Shown one piece after another: positions 1-12,300 of a stretch of 64,000 nt of DNA (positions are counted from its first letter, which is position 1; each line of letters starts with the position of its first letter). The translations under genes and the position numbers were made by a program. The stretch lies in NCBI GenBank assembly GCA_030142905.1, contig JASJOG010000347.1:62001-126000 (forward strand). The letters are read 5' to 3'. The DNA comes from Heliopora coerulea. Taxonomy: Eukaryota > Cnidaria > Anthozoa > Scleralcyonacea > Helioporidae. Under the pieces are notes generated by a model. The model was not told the DNA's origin. It made no database searches and worked only from the letters and a program-made list of their open reading frames with translations.

Positions 1-375
1 ATAACCAACAACGATTTTAAAACAGTACATACATTAATGTGTTATCGGATTTTTTTTGCCTTAAACTGAGTTACACTGATCGACACGACAACCAGATCGT
101 CCACTAGTGCAACCAATGAAGAAACGTCCCGCCACGAGTACCAGGAACAAGCAAAATTATAGGGGAGATGCTGCATATTGCACATTCAACGTTATAACCA
201 TTAAACAATTTGAAACGTTTGTCCTTGCTGTGCTCACGTGACAACGACATGCTGGCTACGCTACTGCAAAAAAGGAAGTTAAAACTACTCGAAAAGATGC
301 CAATTACTTAGGTTAACGCCAAAAAAATTCCTAAAGAACTATATAAAAGAAAAATATCAACTTTAATACGAAAAT

Positions 376-381
376 TTTATT
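376..381 (-). promoter_or_regulatory. Putative M6PR polyadenylation signal
   Basis: Canonical AATAAA on the minus strand about 210 bases beyond the M6PR stop codon. Position and hexamer only; cleavage is not shown. Confidence 0.4.
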
Positions 382-593
382 AATTACTCCTTGGGAAACA
401 GTTGCCAAGGTGGGATTAGTTCAGTCCTCATTTAGCTCACTGTTTCACAGTAAATATGTAATTACAGATTATTCTCTCTAATTACAAGGTTGGTAATTGT
501 AAAGCAGACAATTTGCGGTTTACTACCTGGGCTCTAGAAAGGTGATTAAATTGTCCTTGTTTTTAAGCAACAAGGTAATTCATGTTGGGTAAA

Positions 594-665
594 TTACATT
601 GGCAGTAGATTATCATCCTTATCTCCAGACTCCTCATCATCGTCGGCAATAGCATCATCGACTGG
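594..665 (-). CDS. M6PR: M6PR terminal exon: acidic-dileucine sorting tail
   Basis: Follows a TTATCTTTAG acceptor and encodes 23 residues ending DDNLLPM, then TAA. The C-terminal acidic cluster plus dileucine equals the GGA/AP1 sorting signal of the vertebrate receptor (DDHLLPM). The phase-0 start fits exon 6 directly or through a phase-0 linker exon. A TTTATT at 376-381 is an AATAAA on the minus strand and could be the polyadenylation signal. Confidence 0.85.
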   Translation of the reverse strand, partial: PVDDAIADDDEESGDKDDNLLPM

Positions 666-3600
666 CTAAAGATAATCCAACAAAAATACAATATTTTAAA
701 GAAATAGTCTCTACGCCAGTACTCTTCGGAAAGTCGGCATCTCCTGACCCAAGCACAAGACACCTCAAAACAGAAAACGTATTTCTCTCTTCTTTTCCCC
801 GTAAAAACATTAAATACTAGACATAACGACCCTGAGAGAAAGAGGAAGTGACGTAGTTGTAAGAACTCGTAACCTCTTAGTGGTTTTAAACATCTCGAGC
901 GTAAATCCTCCAAAATCAGTCGTCCCCTATCTTCTCCAACCTGCGCGAGGATCAGATTTGGCCCAAGAAAATGCTAAACAATTCAAGCCAACCAGGAAAA
1001 ATTGCGAGGTTTCATTTGTACGTCATTTCGCCTGTCCCCCTCAGGACTGTAATGCCAAAGATTTTGCCGTTTTCAGTTTTGAGAAATTTTTCATTAAAGT
1101 TCGTAGTACCTTGTTATTCGAAAGGAGTTTTGCGGTTGAGATTAGCCCTATAATATCGCACTGTAAAGTTTACGCTGACACACAAATGGTAAATAGTTCC
1201 TTGTATCGACACCACGTAAATAGGCCATTCCTCGGTTGTCCTTTATCGGATATCGGGTGAACAATGGTGTAATGATGAAGTTTTAACTACCTCAGCATCA
1301 AACCATCCTGCACAATGAACGAATTTAGAAACAAACAACGAAAATGTCACATTCGTGACAAGGACGAAACCTTACAGACCACGGAGAAATAGTGTGATCC
1401 TGCTGGTGAAGTTGTCCCCCTGCTATAATGGTCACCCTAAATCATGTAAACAGAAGCTATATTTTGGCCCTCTTAGAGAAGGGTCACCTTATCAGGAGGG
1501 CTACCCTTCCTCCATGTTAACAGGGTCTAAAATTCAAGTTTGTAACCCTACACCGTCGCCATACTACTTAACGTGAGTAACTACACGTAATAAGAAATTC
1601 CATCACTTAAAAATTTAGAAAATTGTTTGTACAGCTGAACCTCAATCTTAGTACCTTGTATCTAGCAGGTTCTCTTGCGGCTTTACAACGACACATGTAA
1701 TTACAACCATCCTAAACAAAACCAGGTAACATATATAATAACGAAACCATAAAACAATGTTTATTATAAGTAATACCACGAAATGTGTATCAGTAAAGCT
1801 CCCGTCGATTATTCGGCCCTCTGGAATTTTCACTTAGTGACCCGAATCGAACGGGGGGTTGAATTGCGACTACACCGAAATTTCATGGTAATATTTTGTA
1901 ACATCATGTCTGCCGACATTCAACTAATACTACCTCCGGTGACGTCAAACCGGGTCGTATTAGTCCTAATACGACCCGGTTTGACGTCACTGGAGGAAGT
2001 ATTAGTACAAATGAATTTGAATTAGGTAAATTAGTTGTTAATGGAACCTGGAAAAACAAAAGAAATTGAGGCAAACATTGATATACAGTTTAGTCCAGTT
2101 TTTCTAGGTCAGTAGGGCAAAGTAATTGCCTAAGGTTCTCACAGAGGCCAAGTGACGAAAGGAGCGAGGAGAATGCGACAAAGGGGTAATACTTTCCCGT
2201 AGAGACCAAATAAACCAGATTAGCAAGGTATAGATTTTGTTTTGGCTCCGCATTTTCCCCCCTTTTTTTGGTGTCGCTATTGGTCTAGTTTTCTGCTTAA
2301 AATCGTCGAGAAAAAAATTTAACTACGCCACAAGCAGTTTGTCAATATGTGCTGTACATGTGATAGCTTCGAGCCGTCTCCCAAGGTCATAAAAAGGTTG
2401 CGGGTTCGATCCCCGTCTGGAGCTCAGAAATCATTTTTCTGCGGTTAGGGCTAGACGAACATTCATCGATCATCTAAGCAGTTTGTTGTTATTGATATGA
2501 ACATAGAATACTGTGTAGACAGTTCAAAGGTTGGTAACTGCCATGACTGATCTCAAAGAATTGCAACGCTCCGAACTAAGGTCATTCGTCAGAGAAAGAA
2601 ACGTGTTGTTGTTCATCCTTAGTAAAACCAGAGTTCTCTCTAAGTTGGTTTGGCACTGGTCAGATACGACCATCGCTAACATTTAACCACCAGCACAAAT
2701 ATACCAACGCCCAGTTCCAGTTACGTTTTTCAAGCTTACAGGAAGACTCTGGACCAACTGGCAATATTAACTCATTATTTGTCTTAAAAACAAACAATAG
2801 TTTGAATAAGACATTCTTCTTTTAAAACAACCAACAGCAGCGTAGAAAGGGCCAGAGGGTTGTTCTCTACTCTTTGACTATACCCGGCACTTATTCTTGA
2901 CCGGGTAGAATCTTGTAAAACGTTCCTGAATCTGGTTTGTTTGTCTTATAATGAACTCAGAAATTTTCTCACCAAAACGCCCAGATCTGTACAGAAAACT
3001 TCTTGAACGGCCAGGCAGCTAACTAGCTTTGCTCATGTCAACAAGTTTTGATGCCACAGCCCCTAATCTTGTCTGTGTGTGTAAACACATCTGTCCCCTC
3101 CAGCTTTATTTGTAATCTCCGTGTAAATCGTGTGATATTTAAGCATGTACTTACAGCTTGTAGGGTTCCAAACTCTCTCCACATGAGGTAGTTAGGAATT
3201 TGTTCTAAACCTTTAGCTCCGACAATAAACCTCTGATAGAGCATTCCCAGAATCAAATAAAGTACACCAACTATCACGACGCTGCAAATCAAGAACAAAT
3301 AGTTTATCATTGTAAACCACTGTCAACCTTTGTCGTTATACCGGATTTTGGTTGTATAAAACGTGACGGCTTGAATTTTGACCAGTACTTTGGCAACGCA
3401 CAGAGGAGCTTCTATGGATGTATTTATATACATACGGATAGAGGGATGGATCGACGGACGGATGAACACATGCACAGTGGATAGGTGTGTACGTGTGGAT
3501 GTGTAAAACATACATAAACACAGACACATGTACGTATCTACGTAAGTATGTTTGTACGCGTGCATTTATTTATGTGCCAGCTTGCATGCACGCCATTTGT

Positions 3601-6361
3601 CAGGCCAGTGGGAAGGCAACATGCACCAATCAGGCAATAAAATTATGTTGTACTTACATGATAATAAAAACTGAGCCTGGACTAATTTTGGTTTTAGGAG
3701 GTGTAGGACAAACTCCACTGTGACTCATTTCAAACAGGTAATAACAGAAGTCCTCCACTTTTACTTTGGAGGTATGTTCTTCAATTATCCTCGGTGTTCG
3801 CTCTTTCTAAAATGTCAGAGAAATAATAAGAAAGTCTGCCAGAGTTAAGCAGTCCAGTTCATGTGGTTTTATTGTGCATGTCATTTACCAGACGATCAGC
3901 ATCACATGTAAGTTCGTCGTATCAATATGACCACTCCAGAATTTTTCGCAATTACGTTTTTAATATGAGGGAGCATTTCTTTCAACCTTCAACACACGTT
4001 AAATAACATTCTTGTACACCTGCACATCTCAGCAGAAATTCCCTTCACCGAACTACTTCATAAATGTAACCCTTATTCGCTCATCTTTGTGCCCAAGTTG
4101 CTCATTGGTTAGGCCATCCTTTAGACTATCATATGATTATGTCAACGAATATTCGGCAGTTTAGCTCGATAACATGAAATGTAATTTAAACTCGAAGGAA
4201 GTTTTAGCATTTCGGAATCTTACTGGACGGTTACGTAAAATTAGTTTGATGCTTGTCTGATACTATTTTTCAGAGATACTCCTGTAATCATTTGCGAAGA
4301 ATCATATATTTCTGCACTTCGTCGATCGTGGATAGTCAGAGTTGTTACCAATACGGAGACAAGTGTTTGGTTTCCCAGCAAAAGATTTCTGCAACAATCC
4401 TGGGGAACTTTTGTGTTAATGTTGAGGTCCATTTTCGTGGACTTCTTTTCTGAATTCAAGCAGTTTTTACCCCTGAAACAGTGAGTTAAACTAACCAATC
4501 AGAATAAAACAGAAATGAAACAGTTAACAATTGAATCCTGAAAATTGCAGCCACAATCTTGCCTCAGTAGAACGGTCCGACATGGTACATTATCAGACTA
4601 GAAGACGTGATAGCCCAGCCGACATCACAGGAAATTTTCGAGTGTCGGAAAATTATATTTTTATTACATACATTTATAGGATTGAACATACTCCACTGGC
4701 TTAACGTCAATTTTCAAAAACAGTAGATGAGATAAGGAATCAACAATTTCCTTATGTTTATCATAATTCAATTTCATATCGTTATCAGTTGTCCATGAAC
4801 AAATGTTATCCAGTTCTGACTGAATTAGTCACGCCATTCAAATTATTGGAATGGTTCCGCTGTGTTCAAAGGGTCCGACAAATTTTGACGGCACGCTACT
4901 TTCGGGGCGTTTGTGAACACTATCGGGAAATTTTGGAAGGATCGCAAAACTCTTTTTACTCTGGGGGTGCCATTAACTTTGGAATTCCATCGTACTTTTT
5001 GCCTAGGATTTGGATCTTCACTTCAAGAATGCCTTCCGAAATAACTGGGTTTGATCAGAATCAAAATTTATGTGGGAATTTCTGAGCCTTTGCAGATAAT
5101 TCTTCATTGTAAAACTTTCTTAACCTGATACAAAGTCAAATCACGCTATGATAAACTCTACATTACTCAACACTTTTTTTATATTTCTTATACTTCTTCT
5201 TTGACTCTCAATCTGTCTATTTGGTGGCTATTGTCGGACATTCGAACAGCCTCTCTACGGAAGTCTCTTAATTTACTATTTATTTTATGAAAACTGCTTG
5301 CAGCTCAAAATCCTTCAGAAGCCGTAACATAGTTTTCATATTTGGGCAAGCACAAGCCCAATACGCCAAAAAAAACAACGAAAAATTCCGACTTACCTTA
5401 GTGTCAGCTGACTGGTCACACACGATAAAAAAAAGAGCTCTCCTCTTACTATTGTTACAATGGTGTTGGTAGGGCTCACCAATATAAGTTACCAGTAGCC
5501 AATCCGCTAAAAAGATTAAATTTATGGTTAATGGGGGCAATAAACACCGCATTTTATCTGGAAAACATCTAATTTCAGGTCATCAGCCCAAAGGAACATT
5601 TGTTGACTGACAGACCGATTTAGCTCCCCTGTTTATTACCACATTCAAGGCCACATGACGTTACTCGGGACAACTGAATCTTTGAAATTGAACGATATTC
5701 TTGTAGGAGATCAATGTATAATTGTAAATACGGCAAATAAACCAAAACATCATGTGGTCTGAAATGGGCAATTTGAATAGGAGACTAAATATGTCGATTT
5801 TAATACATATCATGCACTTCAAACCCACGAAAATGAACTGTGCTCTTGATGAAAATTAACAACAGTAAACCTTAGCTATGAAGTATTAGTAGAAACTTAG
5901 TCAAGTACTATTGCAAATGCTGCATTCTGATTGGCTACGCTACTCGCTATCTATTTGTCGATAGATAGCGAGTAACCAACAGCCATCTCCTCGGCGCGTT
6001 TTTTAAAGACGAAAATAAATAAATTATTAAAAAGCGTTTTGAAATGTTCTTTGCAAAGTGTGTTTCTACTAAAACAATTAGATTATTCGCTCTTGAGTTC
6101 ATAATCTAATTCTTAATTATAATTATAGATATTTAACAGTAAGTAAAATTAGGACCAGATAAGATATTGCCCTAGTAAATGTACAACAACGGTTTTACCG
6201 ACAGATGAGCTGCCTAAAAACCAATTATCTAGTTCTAATTTCCCAACTAAGTCCGCCTCACATCACTTTATCCTGCGTTTTTGTTTTTTCCTCATAAAGG
6301 TGAAAGAGATTTAACGTGATAGTCAAGGTATCTGTCAATCCGTGGATGTTTTAAGACGACG

Positions 6362-6395
<34 letters not shown>

Positions 6396-9300
6396 AAAAT
6401 TAAATAAGTACAAGGTATAACACGAACCAAAAACAGAATTTAGAGCCTTTCTTTGAGAAGCTGCAAATAATTTCCTATTGACAGGCAAGCATTCGGCCCC
6501 TGTCAGCACGTTGTAGTATGCAATAAATTCTATATTGTTGCAAGGGTGACTTGTCGAGAAATATCAGTAGTTCTCTTCTTTTGGTCTTTCACAAACCACG
6601 TCATGGATAGTAAGTCAACAGGAAGTAGTCAATTCTTTGGCAGTTTGTATGATGATAAAGGTTAATAACAACTGACAGTTTAAGGCACAGTACACCATGT
6701 ATTTTATTTAATGCTGAGCTGACCTCTTGACAAGGGCCTTAATCAATGTGAAAAAAAATTTTAGTTCTGATGAAGGTCTGACTTGACAATTTAAAAGCCA
6801 AGCATCAAGTAATTTACGTGGTGCACCTCAAACTATCAGTTGCAACTACAGCAAACAAAAATTTTTCTCCACATGAGCAGTCAACCAGTTACTGGACTAA
6901 GTTCCAATGCAACAAAAACATCACAACACAAGCTGTTACAATGTTTTGTCCTTCTTGCCAGCTTGTTTCAACACACATTGAAAAAGCAAGATGGTATAGA
7001 GAGATGAAAAGTTCTATTGCCCTGGGAAAGCTGAAAGCTGCAAGGCTGACAGGACTGAATTTCCACTAGGTGTTGAAAGTCAAGCAAGCTGCTTCATACT
7101 TTAATCTGATTGGTTACTGCTAAATGCCAAGGAGAAAAAGTCTAGATACAACTTTTTACTTCTCAAATGTAATGGAACATGATCATTTGCCTCAAGTAAA
7201 TATCATCTTAATGTACTGAAAATTACACTAGACCTTCAGCCCTCAGTTTGATTTTATTTGTCCTGATTTATGTTGCCAAGTGATGGCATTAGTCAATTGT
7301 TTCAATACCCAGAATTCCAAAATTAATCCATTAAACAGCAGACATCCCACTCAGCTAAATGACATCATCTGGTGTTAGCCAGAACAAAATTTTAAAGAGC
7401 ACCCTTGTCCCTTAATGGGTCAACCAAGTCAGTAGTTAATACAGGATTCATTTAAGGAGGGCTGTTTACATGAGAAAACATAAGCTGGGGCAAAGATAAG
7501 CCTCAAAGTAAACACTTGTATCAGTGGCTCCACATTGAAGTAGTTCATGACCAGTATAATGTATTTTGGACTTTATCCTTTAATAACCAGGGTTCACCCC
7601 TGTAATTTATAGAATCATCTGGCATTAGCCAGAGTTTAAGTGCTAAAGTACACCTCTGCTCTCTAATGGGTTAAAGCTGGAAAAATGTCCCTTCACTTAT
7701 TTTAGCTGTGGCACATATTAGTCAAGGCCTATTTTCTCTAACATAAACAACTCTATCAAGATTTTCAGCAAAACAGTGGGGAGCCTCCTTATAAGCCAGG
7801 AAAATGCTCAAAATTTCCCAAGCTCAATATTACAAAAAAAAGTTAAAATTCTCAAAAAAAAGTACAATTTTGTTTTATAAAATTGTTTCCCATTACTCAC
7901 ACAGTGATTGATCAGTTACTGTACCATGTTCATATCAGGCTATGCAAAATAGTTTATGACACCACAGAATGTTTTCTTGGTGCAAATGGAAAGCTCTGAT
8001 TGATCTACTGATGCCTGAATTTGTTTTCTAGCACAAATGGGAAGCTCTGATTTGTTTACAAACTAATAAGGAGAACTTACAATTTGCTATTGAAAATAAA
8101 GTCCCTTATTCATAATTATTTTTTAGTTCTTTGCTTATTTTAAAAAAGATTTATAAACTGTTTTGTTGTGTTAATGTAGCCTGATGCAAACACTTACAAA
8201 GGTTTATCAGAGTCTTAAGCAGCTGTGTAAACCCTTGACCTTCAATCTCAGGTATACACAGCAGCTTTCAAGGTCTCCCAACCTTCTCTGTGTGTTTGCA
8301 TCAGGCTATATAAACATGACAAAACTGTTTCTATTTCTTAAACAAAAGAAAATATTTTGCAGGGACAGAGGCAGCAATTGCCCCAACTGATCCCTTTTGT
8401 TCAGATCCTATTTGTCATGAAGATTATAGGTTTGTACTTACATCCTCCAGTAACTTGCATGCCTTCATATTTTCCAATTACATGACGTTCTGTTGGGAAG
8501 AAAAACCCCTTTAGTCTTAAATATTGTGGGACATGTGCATGCTGTATAAGTAGTTCCCAAAAATGTAGGTTTTTTGTTTGTTTTTTGGATGCATGTGCAA
8601 GTGTATGTGTCTTTGTACAGGTTGTCATACTAATGTTCAAAAGTTTAAAAGTGCAATAAGGAATGACATAGATTACCACCTTTGCCTTTTACTTCACTTT
8701 GTCGTACAGCAACGTCGTCCTTATCAAATCTCTGACACAGTGTAATAGTGTAGTTAAATTTGCCTTCACTATCACGAATTGAAAATTCCCTGAAAAAAAA
8801 AGTCAGTCAAGAAAAGGTGAACAATTCAAACAGAGAATTTCAAGGAAGTCAATCTTATAAATTTTCTAAAATGTGATGTGGGATGAGGGCTTCTCAGTAT
8901 TTTGTGTTGACCTGTATTTTAATGGATTTAAAGGTACACACCACAGGGAATGGAAAGGTTTTTGTTTAAAATTAACTTTGGGATCCTAGAATCTTTTTTA
9001 TCCAGTTCATGTTCTATCAGTTAAAAAAAGCAAAGTATAAAGAGTAGTATTTAGTACCCAGCACATCACACAAAATAAAGTTGTGACAAATTGGTAATCT
9101 TTACAAAATAAATGATCAAAGCCAAACAATGTTTCATTGCCACAAGCAACAACACCATGGTCTGATAATTGGTAGGTTTACATCAAATAAACAGCTGACT
9201 AACTAAGGTTATGTTACTATCATTTAGACTAAGGAGTGACATAAGATGAAGAAATGAAAACCACAACTCACTACCAATATAGAGGAGATAACTTAACAAT

Positions 9301-12300
9301 GGAATAAAAACCATGTTAATCAAAATAGAGATAGAGGGATAAATCTAAGATTTGTGAAGGCTTAAGTTTTCAAATAAGTAAGCTTTTTCTGACAAGAGCT
9401 CTGGAAGTAGAGTTGCATGAAGAAAGAATATGGAAGCCATTTAAAGAAGCAGTATGACCAGTTTTGGGAGAGGTGTTGAAGACTGCTTGAAGGTGAAGGA
9501 TTTGCTCACCTTTCCCCCATCTAAAGTGGAATCCCCAAGCACTTGCATGAATGCCTTACAGGTAGCATGATGTACATACCGAACTTGTCAAACAAGAAAC
9601 AAGTGAAGACATTAAAATAATACTGCACAAAGCAAAACTGAGTGTTCTATTATTTTAGTTTCTAGTTCCTTGATTATGAACAAGTCTATGTCAATCCAAC
9701 TAACACACTATAAACAAACAAACAAACAAACAAACAGTGTTTTAACCATCTCAATGTTCTATCTGAGTGCAATGAATCAAGTTGACCACTAAAAACAAGG
9801 TTCAATTTCAATCTGAAAATAAAAAAAATTAAGCTTTCCAGGTTTTCAATTTCCTGGGTATTTACCAGTAAGATTTCATTGTACAGAACTTTAAAATGTG
9901 GTCACAATAAAATTATTGCAAACACAATCTGCTGTAACAGCTGGCTATAGGTGGGTTGCAACCAATCCCTTGAGATTCAAAAGACAATGACATGACAACC
10001 ATGTTGGTTCTACAAGTAATATTTAAAAACTGAGCAGGAATGCTGTATTTGGGTTTTAAACACAATGCAATAGCCAAGTGTTTTAGATCTGATAAAGCAT
10101 GAACTGTGAGTTTTTTAGATGTCTTCCAAAATGAACCTTCTAATACACTAATTCCCAAAGAAAGTTAGGAAATTTATCTTTTGTAAACTGAAAAAAATTA
10201 ACTTTTTCCTCACATGTAAAGGTACATGTGTCTTTATCACATATAAAGACCCGAGACACAGTTATGATTTTTTTTGTATTTTCCTCATAAACTCCTAATT
10301 TTAGAATAGAAGTTAATAACATAAAGATTCTTTTGTGAAAGTTCAATCAACAAGGGCATCATGAAATCACATGTGCACATACTGTAAAAGTTGGATATAT
10401 TTAAGCATCCTAAAATAGAACCACCAACAAGAACTCAAAAATACATTATTGATTGAAATTAAATATTAACATAAATTAATGTTTACTTCATATACAATGA
10501 CATATTTTTTTGGAGTTCTGACAGGCTACCCTGACATTTGAACAGATACATGGATGATTCATCAACTTTCAAATCAAAATAATATGAAAAAATCTTTCTT
10601 TAAGAGTCAGATAGGTATTTATTGAATATTCTAAGAAGTATTAATCTTGGAGTAAACTGCAAAAGAATGAAATGTTGTGATTTATAACTGAAGTTATACA
10701 ATAAACATTATCTCACACAGACAAAAATTATCTTAAACACCAGTCATTGCACATTTATTTAGTCTTGATTATAATTTTTTAAAAGTACAATTGTACTTAA
10801 ATAAACAATGTTACTAATGTCAAGAAAGCTTTCAAGTCTAATGACATAATAAATCTCCATTTGAAAGAAGGGAAAAGCTCTGCAAAAAATTGTTCACCAC
10901 TATCAAAAAAATAAGGACCACAAACGTCATGAACTTTTGCCAGTATTAAATTGCAAGTCTTATAACTTGTATAAAATAAGAAAGTATCAAATACCATTTG
11001 TGACAAAGAGATTTAAAAATTCATTTATAATTACTGAGGGAGCCAAATTGTAAATAATATCTTTTTAGATTATATAATTATTTTTATGTTTTTATAAATC
11101 CAAATGTAATTCAACCTATGGGCTGCAAGGTTTGGTTTTTGAAATAAACATTATTATCATTATGAAATATGATAGTTAGAAATCATTATTGATAAATAGG
11201 CTTATAACAGGGACACCAAATTTTTCTGTCCCTTTACAACAGTTCTCTTAACACAATCAACACAGAAGTAGGACAGAAGATAGTCAGGTTTGATTGTTTG
11301 GTAGTATTGGTTGATGGCAGGTAATTCAAACTGCACTAATCTCACTATAATCCACCCTACAGACAAACATGTTAATCATGTTGCCATAACAAAAAATTAT
11401 GTTATTTACTTAAATACCTGTAGAACATTCTAAATTGATGGTACTGGAGTAATGCAGTACCACTAGACAATTCCAGTCATGATGACTAAGCACGTTGTCA
11501 AGATAATTATAGAATTATTATGTAACTAGGCAATTATTAAAATAATATTAGGTAAATTGCTAAAAAAAATGACAACTGAAAGTGCATAAAGTGAGGGATC
11601 CAATTTTTGGTCCCATTCTATTTCAATCCAAACAGAATTCACTGGTTCATGGAACTGCTAGCTGTAATTTTTAAAGTGGCTATAAATTCTGTGGTAAGAA
11701 GATCCATGATTTGGATTTATAGTCAAGGACTCATCCTAGTATTGTGAATAGACAGTTTTGTTACCAGACTGATAAGTTCAGGAGTTTCAATGTATGTTAT
11801 TGAATATTATAAACATTGGCATGAAATTTCTATGTTATCGATGTTATTCTAAAATATCTATGTTACTTTTAAACTTCTAGGAAAAAAAGTTTGGTCAACA
11901 GGTTGTATGGGATGGAAGATTACCCACCCATTTAAAACATTGCCTGACACATACGAATTGCTGATCTCTACATAAACTTTTTTAAGAATGCCTAGTTTTA
12001 AGTTGTTCATATATAAAATCTATAAAAACCTTCTTAAAAAAAATTTTTGACCCTGATTTAGCCTGCACTTATTCACTGTGCAGGACATGCCCTTGCCACA
12101 GAAATTAGAACAGATATAAATTTTAGTAGATTTAGGTTAATTTTTTAGCACAAATTTATAGTATTTGGTAACTTATAATTTATACCATACTTTCTTACAC
12201 GTTGGCTAACATCTCACATGGGACTTAAGTTGTCGCATTCATGTCTAGCCATATTTGACTTTGTAATACAGTAATATGTTACTACCATATTTCCTGGCAT

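Noticed and set aside
722..760. Missing M6PR tail exon (CAWVRRCRLSEEYW)
   Set aside because: Would need a 53-nt intron and a different acceptor for the last exon; kept only as a candidate.
880..1260. 126-codon plus-strand gene near the left edge
   Set aside because: Lies in the last M6PR intron on the other strand, has no domain pattern, and is overlapped by another frame.
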